Program-made: the position numbers and the translations under genes | Source of the DNA: Zantedeschia hybrid cultivar | Taxonomy: Eukaryota; Streptophyta; Magnoliopsida; Alismatales; Araceae | Direction of reading: 5' to 3' | DNA length: 64,000 nucleotides | Assembly (NCBI GenBank): GCA_030544215.1 | Contig: JARZZO010000014.1 | Coordinates: forward strand, 18,634,234-18,698,233 | In this document: positions 24,601-36,964 of the stretch, piece after piece | How positions within the stretch are numbered: position 1 is the stretch's first letter | Layout: every line of letters starts with the position of its first letter | Notes under the pieces: model-generated | What the model was told of the DNA's origin: nothing | Databases searched by the model: none | The model's input: only the letters and a program-made list of their open reading frames with translations

Positions 24601-27600
24601 ATGGAAGCACTAAGCAAATAAAAAACCACGTACTTTTTCCAACATTGCATGCATTAAGTTATTCATCAGAAATATTACCTTCTCTTGAAAACACTTTATC
24701 CCATTTACAATTCTGTATGCAATCAAAATAAGAATGCTTCTGAGAATTACTTAAACAACCAAAAGAATTAATCACCAAAACTACCAAAAAAAATTGAATC
24801 AAAGTCACTCTCACGCATCCAGTGGCCATAATTTTGTCATAGTACCCACCTAACACAGTGGAGCATATATATCCAAACAAGCCTATGTCTAAAATTGAAA
24901 TGAGGGTTGTGGAGGCCGTGTCTCTAGGATTTCCATTAGTGCCAGCCAGGATTATCCTTGACAACCCAAAAGTCTCAATCATTCCAAATAACTTGTTTGT
25001 TGATGCCATTCATTATTCATGTAAGAGAAGAAAGAAATAGACTCATCTCTCTCTCCCTCTCTCTACACACACATATAGGGAAAGGATTCAACGTGCACTA
25101 GGGCGCATCTAAGTTAGATGTGCTCCCTCCCCCCTCGGAAACCCACCCTCCCCCCATTCAAAAAATAAAAAATTTCATAAAATTTTAAATATTAAAATAG
25201 GCCCTCAAGGTTGACCCATCTCATTTTAATTTTCACCGTCCGATCTTGATGATCAATCTTAGACATCCGATCGGGTACATATCAAAAATAGACGTCTACA
25301 AATGCTGGAAAAATAGTAAAAAAATAGGAAATTCGTCAGATTAACCTGTTAGGGTTGATCCCAATGCATTTGATTGGATGGCTATAGTTGATTTCATTGA
25401 TCAAATGGTGAAAATTAAATCCAAAGAGGTAGGAAACAACCTAGAGGGGGGCATTTGAATATTTTAAAAGAAAGAAAGAAAGAAATGGATGTGTGGAGCA
25501 TGTGGGCAGAAAAACTGCCCCCGCATGCCCACGTGAGCCCGACTGCAAGAAACATGGAGGACGAGCTGCATTTCACATAGGGGATGTGCAGGGTGCTTCA
25601 GTGGCCATGGGCCATCCATTCACCCTGCATGGAGAAGGCTTGTACAAGGGAAAGGGGCAACAGAAGTTACAAAATCTCCTTAAGCACTCTTGTAGCGTGG
25701 ACAATGGCAGGACAAACAAGGGGATTCATAACCTCAAGGAAGCGCCGGTGATCGACGGCTATGGTTTGTGGCCTCAGACTAAGGGGGTGTTTGCATTCTC
25801 AATAATTTCTCGACAAATAAAGAATCATGGGAAACATTTTTCCGGAAAATAAAATCACGGGAAGTAGAATCACGGGAAACATTTTGGGGGGAGGTGAGCA
25901 AGTAAACCCCGTGAAAAAAAGGAATATTCTGAGAATCTGCAGCCTATTTCTCCAACTAACTTTTACTCGTATTTGTAAAACTTGTGAAAGTTAGGTGCGA
26001 AAATATTTTCCAGGGAAATTTAAGAGAATGCAAACAACCCCTAAGTCCATCCAACTCATGCAAATTGACTAGGCTTGTGACAATTTCCCAATCTCTAGTG
26101 GCCTAGACAAATAGGATATGAGCCCTCTAAACATATTATGGCTAAATAAGATTCTGGGCGTCAAGTCCTTATGAGCCAGTTCAAACCTGACCTATACATA
26201 TTAGTTTTTCAGGATTCCACCAGTACGGTGTCCAACATGAATACAACAAACCTTGTCCACAATAACCTATTAACCTACTACTGTTTCAGACTTTCAATCA
26301 AGTCTCAGTGTGATTATCTTCATTGCTGACCTAAATATAGCTTCTGTGTGTGGCACACCAAACACCCGGATGGGGGGGGGGGGAGCAAACTTTTCAAAAA
26401 TGTTAGTATTAAGTTTGCTTAAAAAATTCTTGGCCTTCTCAAAACTTAATACATCATGGGTCTCACATAATTAAGAACATTAAATTAGATAATTAACAAA
26501 TGGAAAAAGAAAGATTAACTACTCGTTTTCATCACTTACAAATTATTCACATGACTAAGGTCCCATTGAATTAACAAATAAAAATAACATCTGCCTTTAC
26601 GCTTAAATCCTCATTTGTTAAATCCTATCTTTTTTATTAAGAAATGAATATTCTTGCAGCCGTGCAGCTCTACACTCTGTACGACTTTTGTTCCTCTTTC
26701 CATATTCTCCAACTTCTATATTTCGATTTTTGGCTTCAAGAATGTATAAAAAATAATCTCCTAACAATCTTGAGTGAAGAATTTTTATACTTCTATTTTT
26801 ATTTATTAATTATTATTTTATTCTCTATCATCCAGTGATCATGCGAGTTGTCTTCGTGTCTAACAAGGTTGTATGATATTTGCTTTCACATCTTCAATTC
26901 TAAGAACATCTCTTGCTGAATTTGAATTTTTTTCTATTTTTTCCTTTCTTAGTTATATTATCTTATTCTTTCTCAATCAACGATTATCAAATTTATTATC
27001 TTTTTGGTTAACTTTTACATTAAGACAGATCGCACAACACTCACTCTCAAATTTTCAACTCCTACGATACAAAAGGCTATTCAATGACTTTGATTTTTTT
27101 TTCAGGCTATTTTAGTTTTATTTACATACTATTATCTCATTTTCAGGTAGGACACAATCATCAGATCCTGTCTGATGGCTTGGATTGCATTAGGGTAGAA
27201 CTCAGATTGTTTTAAGTTTGTATTTTGTTTTTCAACATCAAAATCTGAGACGGATGACTGTAAAAGTCGGATACCACTGCACTATGATCCGATTTATCAG
27301 GATGGGATTGGATGGTTGCACTTGTGCGCTACAACATTGCTTTGACGTTTTTCATTTGGCCCCCCCAAAGAAAATTTTCTGGCTCCGCCACTGCAAACAC
27401 CTATTTCCTCAACTCCCCTTTCAAGTTCAGCCTATTCCAAAATAGAACTCACAGTAATCCGCTGAGGACCAGCGCCTCACACCAAAACAAATTAATCCAA
27501 ACAGACAACCAACTCTGAATAGATTTAGTGTCCCTGGGAAGAACCTTCGAGCTGGAATTTCTAAATTGCAATGAGAATAACTGGGCAGAAATCTGAAATC

Positions 27601-27766
27601 TAAAGAAATAAATATCAAACTTAAAAAAAAAAAAAAAAAACAGGTTTGGGGAAAAAAGGGGCGAAGAATACAGCAGCAACAAAAGCTCACAGGCACAGAT
27701 GTGAGACGGGAAACATCTACCAGGTGGATGGAGGGGGATCACCTTTCGAAGCAGAAAACCCTTCAT
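9642..27766 (-). CDS. MPPA: mitochondrial-processing peptidase subunit alpha (13 exons)
   Basis: This is the regulatory, substrate-binding subunit of the protease that removes presequences from imported mitochondrial proteins. In plants it is part of the cytochrome bc1 complex. Exons from the 5' end: 27743-27766, 22587-22847, 22120-22416, 21844-22011, 21553-21720, 21377-21457, 21194-21260, 10781-10878, 10300-10372, 10138-10208, 9986-10035, 9791-9903, 9642-9703. All junctions are GT-AG; the joined length is 1533 nt (510 residues), normal for the family. Visible marks: KITTLPNGLKIASE near residues 71-84, a degenerate zinc motif HILER (121-125; the catalytic beta subunit has HxxEH), the glycine-rich loop GGGGSFSAGGPGKGMHSRL (337-355), MNLESR and EDIGRQLLTYG. 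The N-terminus is rich in Arg/Ser, as a presequence should be. Exon 1 (MKGFLLRK, then GTGATC) is tentative; translation could instead start at the ATG at 22853, giving MQLLGSRARG. Confidence 0.92.
11584..11668. repeat. hAT terminal repeat with GGTACCGG-rich subterminal block (transposase 3' side)
   Basis: The 13-bp TIR is followed by several overlapping copies of palindromic GGTACC/ACCGGT words (ACCGGTACCGG at 11596, GGTACCGGCCGG near 11631, GGTACCGGTTT near 11651). Clustered subterminal motifs are the usual transposase-binding sites in hAT elements; that role is inferred here. Confidence 0.85.
11907..15211 (-). pseudogene. decayed hAT transposase (BED finger, DUF659, hAT C-terminal dimerisation)
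   Basis: Transposase of the plant hAT group with a DUF659 domain. From the start at 15211: a BED zinc finger (CKYCGKEMGGG then KEHLAG and HVTKC), an acidic linker, the DUF659 core at 13690-14577 (CDGWTGTTKKSTINF, VTDNEPSYKAVGKKL, WVPCAAHSLDLMLEDIGKD), then after an intron ending GTTGCAG at 13181 the dimerisation region (TSASQCERNWSTFSLIHSK). A Ser/Gln/Tyr-rich tail ends at 11907. Breaks: a frameshift near an A-run at about 14623; in-frame TGA codons at about 14583, 12912 and 12288; and a deletion plus frameshift at about 13640-13690, where roughly 25-30 residues usual before AGYFLNPR are missing. The gene cannot make a full transposase. Confidence 0.88.
15281..15995. repeat. 153-bp tandem repeat, about 4.7 copies, inside the hAT element
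   Basis: The word AACATGCAATGAAG (variant AATATGTAATGAAG) starts at 15281, 15434, 15587, 15740 and 15893, exactly 153 bases apart each time. Each unit contains TTTTTAACCGCTAATTA and CAACGCAATTGACAGC or close variants. The array lies just upstream of the transposase start, where its promoter should be. Confidence 0.95.
16320..16441. repeat. hAT terminal repeat with GGTACCGG-rich subterminal block (transposase 5' side)
   Basis: Motifs GTACCGGCCCGGTAC (about 16323), GGTACCGGCC (about 16364), GGTACCGGTACCGGTCCGGG (about 16384) and CCGGTACCGGTACGTACC precede the terminal ACTGCCATCCATG. The block mirrors the other end of the element. Confidence 0.85.
17950..18480 (-). mobile_element. possible LTR fragment (promoter-like), minus strand
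   Basis: Read on the minus strand, TATATAAAGGGGG (near 18468-18480) is followed by a leader-like stretch with AGAGAG runs, as in U3-R-U5 of many plant LTRs. No TG...CA ends, partner LTR or coding part was found, so this is a weak call. Confidence 0.25.
20320..20610 (+). mobile_element. 3' remnant of an L1-type LINE
   Basis: The plus-strand translation near 20338-20575 gives RLRWFDHVHRHPSLVPV, a stop, then RSKIRWLSIVRKKLAFLG, RLQWQYRANIADPK and a stop. This matches the well-known C-terminal end of plant L1 reverse transcriptase polyproteins (RLRWFGHV...RRPK..W......DL......D...W......ADP). The following GGGATAAGGCTATGAGGATG repeats fit the LINE 3' end. It is 5'-truncated and carries stops, so it is dead. 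Confidence 0.8.
24110..24440 (+). mobile_element. possible LTR-like fragment in MPP alpha intron 1
   Basis: The order GAATTAGGGCT, TTAGGGTTTGAG, CTTTAAATAGTGGTGTAATC, then AATAATGAAGCC resembles the promoter and leader of plant LTRs. No inverted ends or duplicated target site could be placed. Confidence 0.25.
25783..26041. mobile_element. Tourist-like MITE, 259 bp, TSD TAA
   Basis: The ends are GGGGGTGTTTGCATTCTC and GAGAATGCAAACAACCCC, inverted repeats of about 18 bp with one mismatch and one extra terminal base. They are flanked by TAA on both sides (25780-25782 and 26042-26044). A 3-bp TAA target site and a G-rich ...TGTTTG terminus are typical of PIF/Harbinger-derived Tourist MITEs. It lies inside MPP alpha intron 1. 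Confidence 0.85.
27379..27393. mobile_element. orphan end of a CAGTGGCGGA-type MITE
   Basis: CTGGCTCCGCCACTG matches, in reverse complement, the terminal CAGTGGCGGA(T/C)CCAG seen at 40890-41284. No partner end is visible nearby, so it is probably a truncated copy. Confidence 0.35.
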
Positions 27767-30232
27767 GGATCGAAACTTCCCGGCGGGAAGAATGAACCCT
27801 CGTGTTCGAACACTTTCCCCCTCCGCACCCCCTCTTTTCGAATTGCAGAGGGAGAGAAGAAGGGTTTTGGGTTTTGACCCTTCCGGGTGGACGCCGACGC
27901 CTTGGGCGGGGACAGGGCCCGAGAACGTAGAATTACGATCCTGCCATTTTGGGCCGCCCATCTGGACGCGACCGCGAAGTGACAATTGGACCGGCCCAAT
28001 GGGAACGGCAATGGGCTTTGATAGTTAGGGCCATTGTAGCCCATCTATTGTGATGATTTGGGAACAGTAACACCTGCCGAACCTTAGGTTGGTAGGGAGG
28101 CATGATCATTTTTTCTTCTTCTAACTATTCCATCTTTGATCAGAAAATATAAATAGATTCTTAAGATTGTCTTCTTATCTGTAATGTTAAAAGAATAAAA
28201 AAACTTACATCTTTGACACTGTCGTCCGATCAAACTGATTAGACGACTACCGCCCTGTGGCAAATATTACTGGAGGTATGAACATGACGACGATGGGGCT
28301 TGGGATGTTAAGCCGGAAAGGCTGCTAACTTCTTGAGAATCGAAATGCATCAGATGATTCAGGAAAGTTGGACAGGTTGACTAGAATAAATCAAGTTGTT
28401 ATTTGCTGTATGGGGGGATTGAATTGAGTAATTAACTAATTATCATCTCAATCATCAAACACTTGCATGCCAAGTTCATGTATTGTTGACTTCAGCAGAG
28501 TGCTTTTTTCCTCTATTAGGAAGTTAGAAATGGACCCAAACTGATGTGGGAACCCTTTTCAAAACTGGATAATTTTCGGACCCGGATATAACCTTTTGCC
28601 CGATAACGTGTCCATTATCCTACGCCTCCATTTGGTAAACAACATAAGGAGGGTGAATAAAAGGCTTCAATACAAAAGAATCATTCGACAACTGAAATAT
28701 TGGAAGGATGAAATATTTCACCAAACGACAAAATAATCGTATGATTCTTATTCAGGGCCTCTCCTTGAATAAAAGAAAAATGGGCCAGGTATTCAACTTT
28801 AACAAGTATAGATATATATTTTATGCCAGTATTACATGATTCTTTTGGAACATATATCCCAATGTGCATTTCTAATTAAAATTCCTCATTTTATAGAATT
28901 CTTATAAAAAATAGAGAGGTCATACACAACATTAACTTATGTTTTAAGATTATTTGATACCGAGTATGAATCATCACCGGTATCCAATTTCTATCCTTTT
29001 TTTATTGCTACAAATGGGGATACTAGTTTTCAATCTGATGACTATCCATATTTAGATTCACATTCATATACAAACTATAAATACAATTTTGGATACCTAT
29101 GTATCTAGTTCGTAAACATACCCAAGTATATGTATTTTGAGTAATACTTGTTACATTGCTTTTGCGGTGCAACACAAACTAAAAAATTAATTTTTTTAAG
29201 GTTAAGTCGACCATATCCAACATGCTTGTATCATCTAATTTCCAATCAATCGTCTTATAAATTAAAAAAGATAAAAAATCAAGCTCCACTGAAGAGCCAA
29301 AAAAAGCCTTTCATGGGCCAAACATAAGCCAAGCCAATTAAGACACACTTTTTTTTTATTTTTTAAATTTTTTTGAGTCGTTCGATCAAAGATCAGATTG
29401 TACAGACTTGACAAGTATATATGGTGAGGCTTGACCTTTAAAAAAGAAATTATTTTTTTTTTTTTATGGGCTGTACCGCATTACTCATTGATTGTAGGTC
29501 CAATTTATCAAGCTCCGTATCATCTGAACCCTAGTTAGAACTACTCAAGATTCTCAAAATAATAATCCGTTGTGGTCACTCTTGCAGGTCACAACTTACA
29601 AGTCACTAGTTTTTGGTAGGTGGGTTCAACATTTGCATTTGCAGAGTGTCTACACTTTATGAAAATGGCAGAAGGAAGAGGTGGAGTAGTAAAAAATGCC
29701 ACTCTTTCTCATGACCCATGAGTTGAGACTAATGGAAATTTGATAAGCACAAAACAAAAGATTTGATTCTCGCTTTCAGCAGCAAGAATCCCCCAACTTA
29801 TTTTGAACTGTTTGGATGCACTGGCCAAGTGCGGTGGACTTGCGCACATCACCTGCACGTCCAGAAAACCAGCACGACACCGACGGTGATCAAAGTGCAT
29901 ATGAATGGCTGCATTTTTCGATCTTTTAAAAGACTTTCTTTGTCTGTGATGGAGTACATCTCTTTTTTTTTAATCATAAAGGTGGTAAGCATAATTTTTG
30001 CTATGTTTAGTATTACGATTCGCAAATAAATTAATGAGGTAATCCAACTTTTATCAATTTTCATTGAGCTAGCAATGTCTAAATTTCAATCGGATTAGGA
30101 TAGATCTAATAACCTGATCCAAGTGAGGTTAGGATGTGTTTAGTGTCCTAGTCCAATCGAAATTTGTGCTTATAATTAATTACTCTATTTATAATCGTTG
30201 TATATTCTATCTTGTCTGGATAGGTCTGAGTA

Positions 30233-30335
<103 letters not shown>

Positions 30336-33300
30336 ACAGAATTGGTGAGACGGACATAAAAAGAGAGACATCTCCATATTCTATAATAAATATTTTTTAT
30401 TATAGCTGATTGAACTATGTTAAATCAATTTATTTTTGGTGACATATTTATATGATTTGGTCATAGTTAGTGTATTGCCATGCTTCTCCAGGGTTCCGAG
30501 TGTCGCCTCCCAATGCATGTCAACAATTTTACATCAGAATTCATGAGTTGGGTTATCTTTGGCATCTATTTTTAAAACTTTCTTTTCATTCCTCATTATG
30601 AAAAGTAGAAAAACATTCTCCATTCTCTATTTTCAGAATGAGAGTATTATTTTGTCATCATTTTTAACTTATACAAGAATGTCTTTTTTAAGACTATTAG
30701 TTCTAAAGTAAGTAATACTTCTTTGAAGAAAAGCCTTCTGAATATGAGAAGGAGACTTCAAAGACATTCTCATTCTCTCCGAAATAAGCTTGGAATAATG
30801 CAAAGCACTATCTCCCCCCCTCGCCATTATCAAAAGGTTTACACCGCCCATGACAGTGCGAGTTCATCAAGACACCCAAAATACATAAGAAGTGCATGTA
30901 CCCCTACCAAACGGCAGACCAATTAATAAAATAGATGTAATCTTTTCAATCTACATCTGCGATAGCTTGTTGCCTGGCATAAAAGATCGTGTATACATCA
31001 ACTCATAGCATAATTTAACGGCTACTAAGTGGAGGCTTAGGTAGCTCTGGTTTATGCTATCTATTTAATTATTCTAAACAATATCATGGCATTAACTTAT
31101 TTGGACGACGATTCTTGTCTTGTTAATTTTATATGCCTTAACTAAAACATCTCCAGAGAACTTGAGAAGATGATTCTGACCAGAATGCATCATAGACTAT
31201 AGTGTCCCCATCATTTTGTCCATGGATCTCTGAACTGTTCATGATTGATCCCTCTAAAAGGAGTATGATTGGTTGTATCGTGTTGGCACGAATCAAATCA
31301 TGACAATTCATACATGCATAACGAGTTATTTTAAATTGATGACTTAAATTTGTTGTCATTAATAAATTTATTGACTTGAATTAGTCTGACTCGTGCATGA
31401 CAGACTCAGTTGGATTGGTATCGACTCATATCCAAGAAGATATCATTCAATACAATTAACAAAAGAGCAAACCTTGAAAAAGAGTATTTTATTTACACAT
31501 CCAAAATTTCCAACCGGGAAAACAACGTTAGTTTGAACAAATTCAACATTGTATGCAGAAAGACGTGCTTTATATGATTTTAGATCGATCTCTTTACTTT
31601 TGGTTATTTGAGTTCAAGTTGGATGTTCCAGTGTGGATATGCAGTGGAACCAACAGTCTTTAACGTGAAGCTTTGTCGTTCTGTTTTTGTTTTCATTCTA
31701 TTTACGCCTTCTATACATCTCAATGTTAGGTTAATACTTGGCTTATTTTTGTTTATTTATATTTTTTATTTAAAAAATGAATACAAAACTCTTATATCAT
31801 GCATCCGATTAGTTATAGGAAGGAGAAATGAAATATCTAATAGTTATCAGAGTAAGTAAATGTCCAATTTTCCATTTGTAATATTGTACATAATAAATGA
31901 ATAACTTGTGAAGTATAATGATAAGATTATCCCGCATCTAATAGTGATCAGCAAGTGAATAAATTAGACAACAAAAACATCTCAATCTTAACACATCATA
32001 TTGTTTGACCCTTGTTTCTTCTCTCAACATCAAATATAAATGGAAATAAAAATACAAAAAACACTAAAGAGGATGATATATAAACATGCAAAGTTTTATT
32101 CTTGATTTGAAAGCCAAAATAAAAAAGTCGTTTCTACCGCAATGTAAAGTAGGAAGAAATATCTTGATTTGTAATTTTGACCCATTTACATACATAACTA
32201 CTATCATCTTGTTTTTACCAAGCTAATTCATATATTGGCATGAATTTCACTAATCTAACATCAGTTGTTTATGACGAACTCATGCCTCTTAACAATGAGC
32301 ATCAAAAACTTGCTAACTCATAAGAAGAAAAAATTAATCAAATCCTGGAACAACATGCACATTCCATGCCCCACACTTAAGAGGAAGAAATATCCCACAC
32401 GAACCAGGTTTCACATCCACCTGGGAATCTTTATCATGCAGAACAGCACAAGCACAAGTCTCCTCCAAAACCGTGGCCCTTGTCGACGCATAGAGTTGTA
32501 TTAATTAACAAAAAAAAAGTCGGATTAATTTACTAATTCATTTGAATTTATTTATTAAAAATATATTATAAATGCAAGTATGAATTATTATTCTTTAGAA
32601 CGCAATCGTACGTGCATATTTATATTCTGAGTTTGTGTCATTAACTCTATTTAAAGAATTCAATGAACCATCATTCTACCAACCTTCTCACTCAATTTTT
32701 ATCACTATTTTCTAAATTACTGTCTCTGAAAAATAATGTACCCAAAAATCTTATAAATTACTATGTATAGTAATTTCCCTATCAAATTATAAACTTTAAC
32801 TTTTAATAATTTTAAAAATATGTACGTACACGTGCGTTTTAACTAATCATTAAACTATAGCGTGGCGTTGAAGGGCAAAACCTTCCTCCAAAGAAGTAAT
32901 CCACGATATGGATGTAAAAGGATACAGGTCACGTTGAAAACTAGCTCTATCTTTATTCTTTATCCTTTAAGCAATACATGTATCCTTATTGTTATCTTTT
33001 GATGTATCCTTATCCTATCAAATTATCGGAAATGGTATATTAACATAAATTGTCCGATAATACTATGTGTTAACGTAAGCTTAATCTTCTATTACTTTTA
33101 AAGAGAATAAAAGAATACTTATTTCAAAATCTGCATCGGTATAAATTCTTTCTAAGTAATTTTTATAAATTTACTTTTAAATTATGTGACATTTGTGAAA
33201 ACGAATCTTGCAAGTTAGTGAATGAGAGAGAGAAGGGGCTAAAACATGATGTAGACTGTAGATGATAAGATATGTAATTATATGAGTATGATTAAAGATT

Positions 33301-33667
33301 TCATTTAGATATAAAAATTTTAAACAATATATAATCAACAATTAATACAAGTGAAAAAATGGACAGATGTCCGGATAATCGGACTTGGAAAAAAATATTT
33401 TTTTTTTAATCTTAAATCATTCGGATATATATAATATTTTCATCTTTATTCTTCAAATTATATTCTTTTATGACCTACAAGCTTCCAAAACATACCAATA
33501 AACAGATTTTCTGATACCATTTGCATCCTTCGCCGAAGGACTCAACAGCCGACGGGGGTGGACGAGGGCACCGAGAACGTGATCAAGGCCTGTCTTGCAA
33601 ACAATTGCGTGTCCGTGTCCTCGAGACGTAGAGGGTCACTCTCTTAACAGTTTTGTACAAGTAAACT

Positions 33668-34226
33668 CTAAGCACCATTTTGATTGGAGAATAGGAGAAG
33701 AATAAGGAAGAATAAGAGGAGAATAAATTTAATTTAGTTTTGACAAGTGGAATGATTTATACCGGTGCATAATAACTTATTCGGAGAATAAGGAGAATAA
33801 GCAATTTGACCTTAAACCCAAAAATTGCTTATCCTTCTTATTCCGCGAGTGGGTCCCACGTAACTATCAAAGCTAAGCAGTCCTTATTCTAGTATACGCT
33901 ATTCCGGATAAGTAATTTCGGATAACTTATTCTGCAAATAAATTGAGACTAAGTCTCACTTTGTTTGTAGAATTAAAGAAGAATAAGATTCCTTATTCTT
34001 AGAATAAGATTAATTCTAATTTGATAAGCGAAATGGCTTATACTGCGTTAGAATTACTTATACCATAATAAGGAGAATATGCAATTCGACGTAGACTAAA
34101 GAATTGCTTATCTTTTCTATTTCGCCAGAAGATCCCACAGAACTATCAAAGTTAAGCATCCCTTATTCTAATATATATTATTCTGGATAAGTAATTTCGA
34201 ATAACTTATTCTGCAAACAAATTGGG
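33668..34226. mobile_element. two related MITE copies head to tail
   Basis: Copy 1 (about 33668-33950) and copy 2 (about 33952-34226) share in order: GAATAAG runs, TTTGATAAGCGAAATGGCTTATAC or its variant, AATTGCTTATC, GGGTCCCAC or GATCCCAC, AACTATCAAAG, CTTATTCTA, GGATAAGTAATTTCG and AACTTATTCTGCAAA. Copy 2 ends in inverted TTTGTTTGTAGAAT...CTGCAAACAAA. The boundaries of copy 1 are less clear. Confidence 0.65.
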
Positions 34227-35438
34227 AAAAAGATTTTATATTTATAGATAAGAATTACAAAATGGATGGTCTAGGTAGTGCTAGCTTAGTGTCATTAGTC
34301 TACAGCTTTTGGATACATAAGAATTTTGAATTTGAATTTTTAATCTAAACTGTTAAATCTCTTTTAGTATTAAACAGGTACTCATAAACAAGAAAACAGA
34401 TGCATCTAATGTCCTTTTTTCTTATGCATCAAACGTTTCTAGAATGGGTGGCCTAGATAATGTTAGTTTAGTATCATTAATCTTTTATATAATGTAAAAA
34501 TAGTATATGTTTAGTATCATTAATCTTCTATATAATGTAAAAATAGGACATACCTAGAGAACCATTCAATTATAATATCTAAGAATTAGATTAAAACTGT
34601 ATCTGGAATAAAGCATTTTTAGAATAAGTGGCACCACTGTTAGTTTGCCATCAGTGATAGTAGGATGTTTGCTACTAGTGGTAAAATAAAAATAGTGCTA
34701 CCTATTTTAAAAATAAACTATTCTGATTTAAAATTTTAATCCAAAACTACTTTCAAATAGATAGTCTAAATCTATGACCTTTAGATATCAAATTGAAGGT
34801 TGCCTGGATCTTTAGCTTGTAGAACCTAATTAAACAACATATATATGCTGCCATATATCAAAACATGCCTTAAACATGGTCCTGATTAACTTGAGTTAAT
34901 TTTTTAGACAGAAGATGAGCAAAATATATATGAATCGGCAATTGCAAGCATGCGAAGGGAGCATATTTTTCATGTTCATTTCATCAAGGCCCACAGGACA
35001 ACCTAGGGTTTTATGGCTACTTGTTGATCAACTCGTTCTTTAATTAATTTGCTTCCCGAGATCCTTTGGAACCGTGACCAAGGATTTAAAAAAAACTGGT
35101 AAACCATCTCAGATGGCATTATAAAATTAGTAAATTTTCATCAACAATTCCCGGTACTTTAAAATAGGCATATATCCTCAGCTCTCAAACTATTTATTTG
35201 AGAGTTATTATCCGTATGTTTAACTAGCACATCATGTGAAAATTGTAAAGCCGTTAATTTCTTGGCTGCCCCCTTCGTGTGAAAGTTGGCCCTAGTACAT
35301 TATGAGATAAAGAGTGAATAATCCAAAACTTGATAAGAGTACAAAGACTTGTCACAGAATCTTCCTCAGCAATATCAATCCATCAAGGGACATACGATAG
35401 AATCTCATGTGCTGTAAACCTCATGCAACTATTACCAT

Positions 35439-35786
35439 TAGGGCTGTCAACGGTTCGGATCTGGGTAGATCTATGTCCAAAGTGAATAGATTCGGACCCG
35501 GTTCAGACCCAATAAAGGTAATGGGTAAATGGGTCGGGTCTTGGACCTGTTTCTTATTTATTTGATGTTGAAAGATAAATAGACTTGATATAGAATTTAT
35601 TTATCTTAAATCTCTATGTGCCAGATAATTTGATTTGATTTTAGATCTAAATTTTAAAAAATTAGCTCACAAATTTTTGCAATGTATGACAATAGAAGTT
35701 TAATGGGTAAACAGATATACCCAGACCCATAACTAACAGGTCTAAACGGGTCTATTAACGGGCCTGGACTCATTTTGACAGCTCTA
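35439..35786. mobile_element. hAT-type MITE, 348 bp, with 8-bp TSD ATTACCAT
   Basis: The termini TAGGGCTGTCAA and TTGACAGCTCTA are inverted repeats (11 of 12 match). ATTACCAT occurs immediately outside both ends (35431-35438 and 35787-35794). An 8-bp duplication and a TAGGG-type end mark a hAT-derived non-autonomous element. Confidence 0.9.
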
Positions 35787-36964
35787 ATTACCATAGTTCG
35801 TGTTATTGAAGATTCGATTAAAATGAATAAGCATAATCAAAGTTACAAAGACTAAGAAGGCAGGGTGCTGAGCGAGCAGTTGAGGAAAAGAAGTCCTCTC
35901 TCTATCTCATCTCCTTTTGCTTTTGCGTTATTTGTTGTTGTGCAATCATGGAAGGAAAAGAAGAAAGTGCTCACGATATCACCATATGCTTCGAGTGGTC
36001 GACTCACCATGTGCACAAGGGAGCATATTATTCACCTTCACGCTATATATCATCGAAGGAATAATATAATATTTGTTGCACCGTATACAGTGTGATTTAA
36101 TTTTTTTATTTTTAAATTTTTTTTAAGATCAGTCCCGTCATATCTGACACATCCGTATTGCCCGATCTTTCATTGGACGATTCAAAAAAAAAATCTAAAA
36201 AATAAGGTCTAATGAACCATTCAATTTCTTATTTTTAAGATTTTTTAAGACATCTAATAAAAGATCATCCCATACAAAAGGCGTCGGCCATAATGAGGCC
36301 AATCTAAAAAAATTTTAAAAATAAAAAAAAAAAGCTACTGCTGCAGCCGGAGTGACGACTGCTTACTCACAGTGCAGCAGATATTATTCATCATGAAAGA
36401 CCGATGGCCAGAGCTCAGCACATGAGATTACTGTTCTCGATATGTCGAGCTAGGAATACTTACTAAACTTCCTCGCTTGGCATTATAGAACACACCTAGT
36501 GGGGGGGAGTGCACGAGCTGCATGAAGCATAAATTATATAGAAGCATCGCCAAAGTTTAGCTGGATTCACATAAGTTATTGACGATTATATAGCTAGGAT
36601 TTGCATGAAGGGGAGGAGAACCATAAAGGGAGACAATGTGTCCTCTCCGTGTCCGACTACATCTTTACGCTCTGGAATCTTCACTTGCTAAATGTATGAT
36701 TGATCACCCTAATATATGAGAATTAGATCCAACATGTTGCAGGATCAACGGTTGGCAGTGGGACCTCATAAGCAAGCATGGGTAGCTGTGAATTCAGGGA
36801 ATCAGATCCCTTCGTATATAGGTGCCCCAAGTGTGTTTACCTAGCATTTTGTAACGTACGTAATTATAAAGTTAACTAGTAAAAGTGTCGTCGTATTGGT
36901 GAAATCATGTAACGTAATTTCCCTGGCATTTTGTAATGGCCGGGAGAGCTGTATGTTGTATCGA

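Noticed and set aside
36110..36340. Full copy of the 62570-62832 MITE
   Set aside because: Only T-rich and GATCGG-like words are shared. The arms cannot be paired convincingly.
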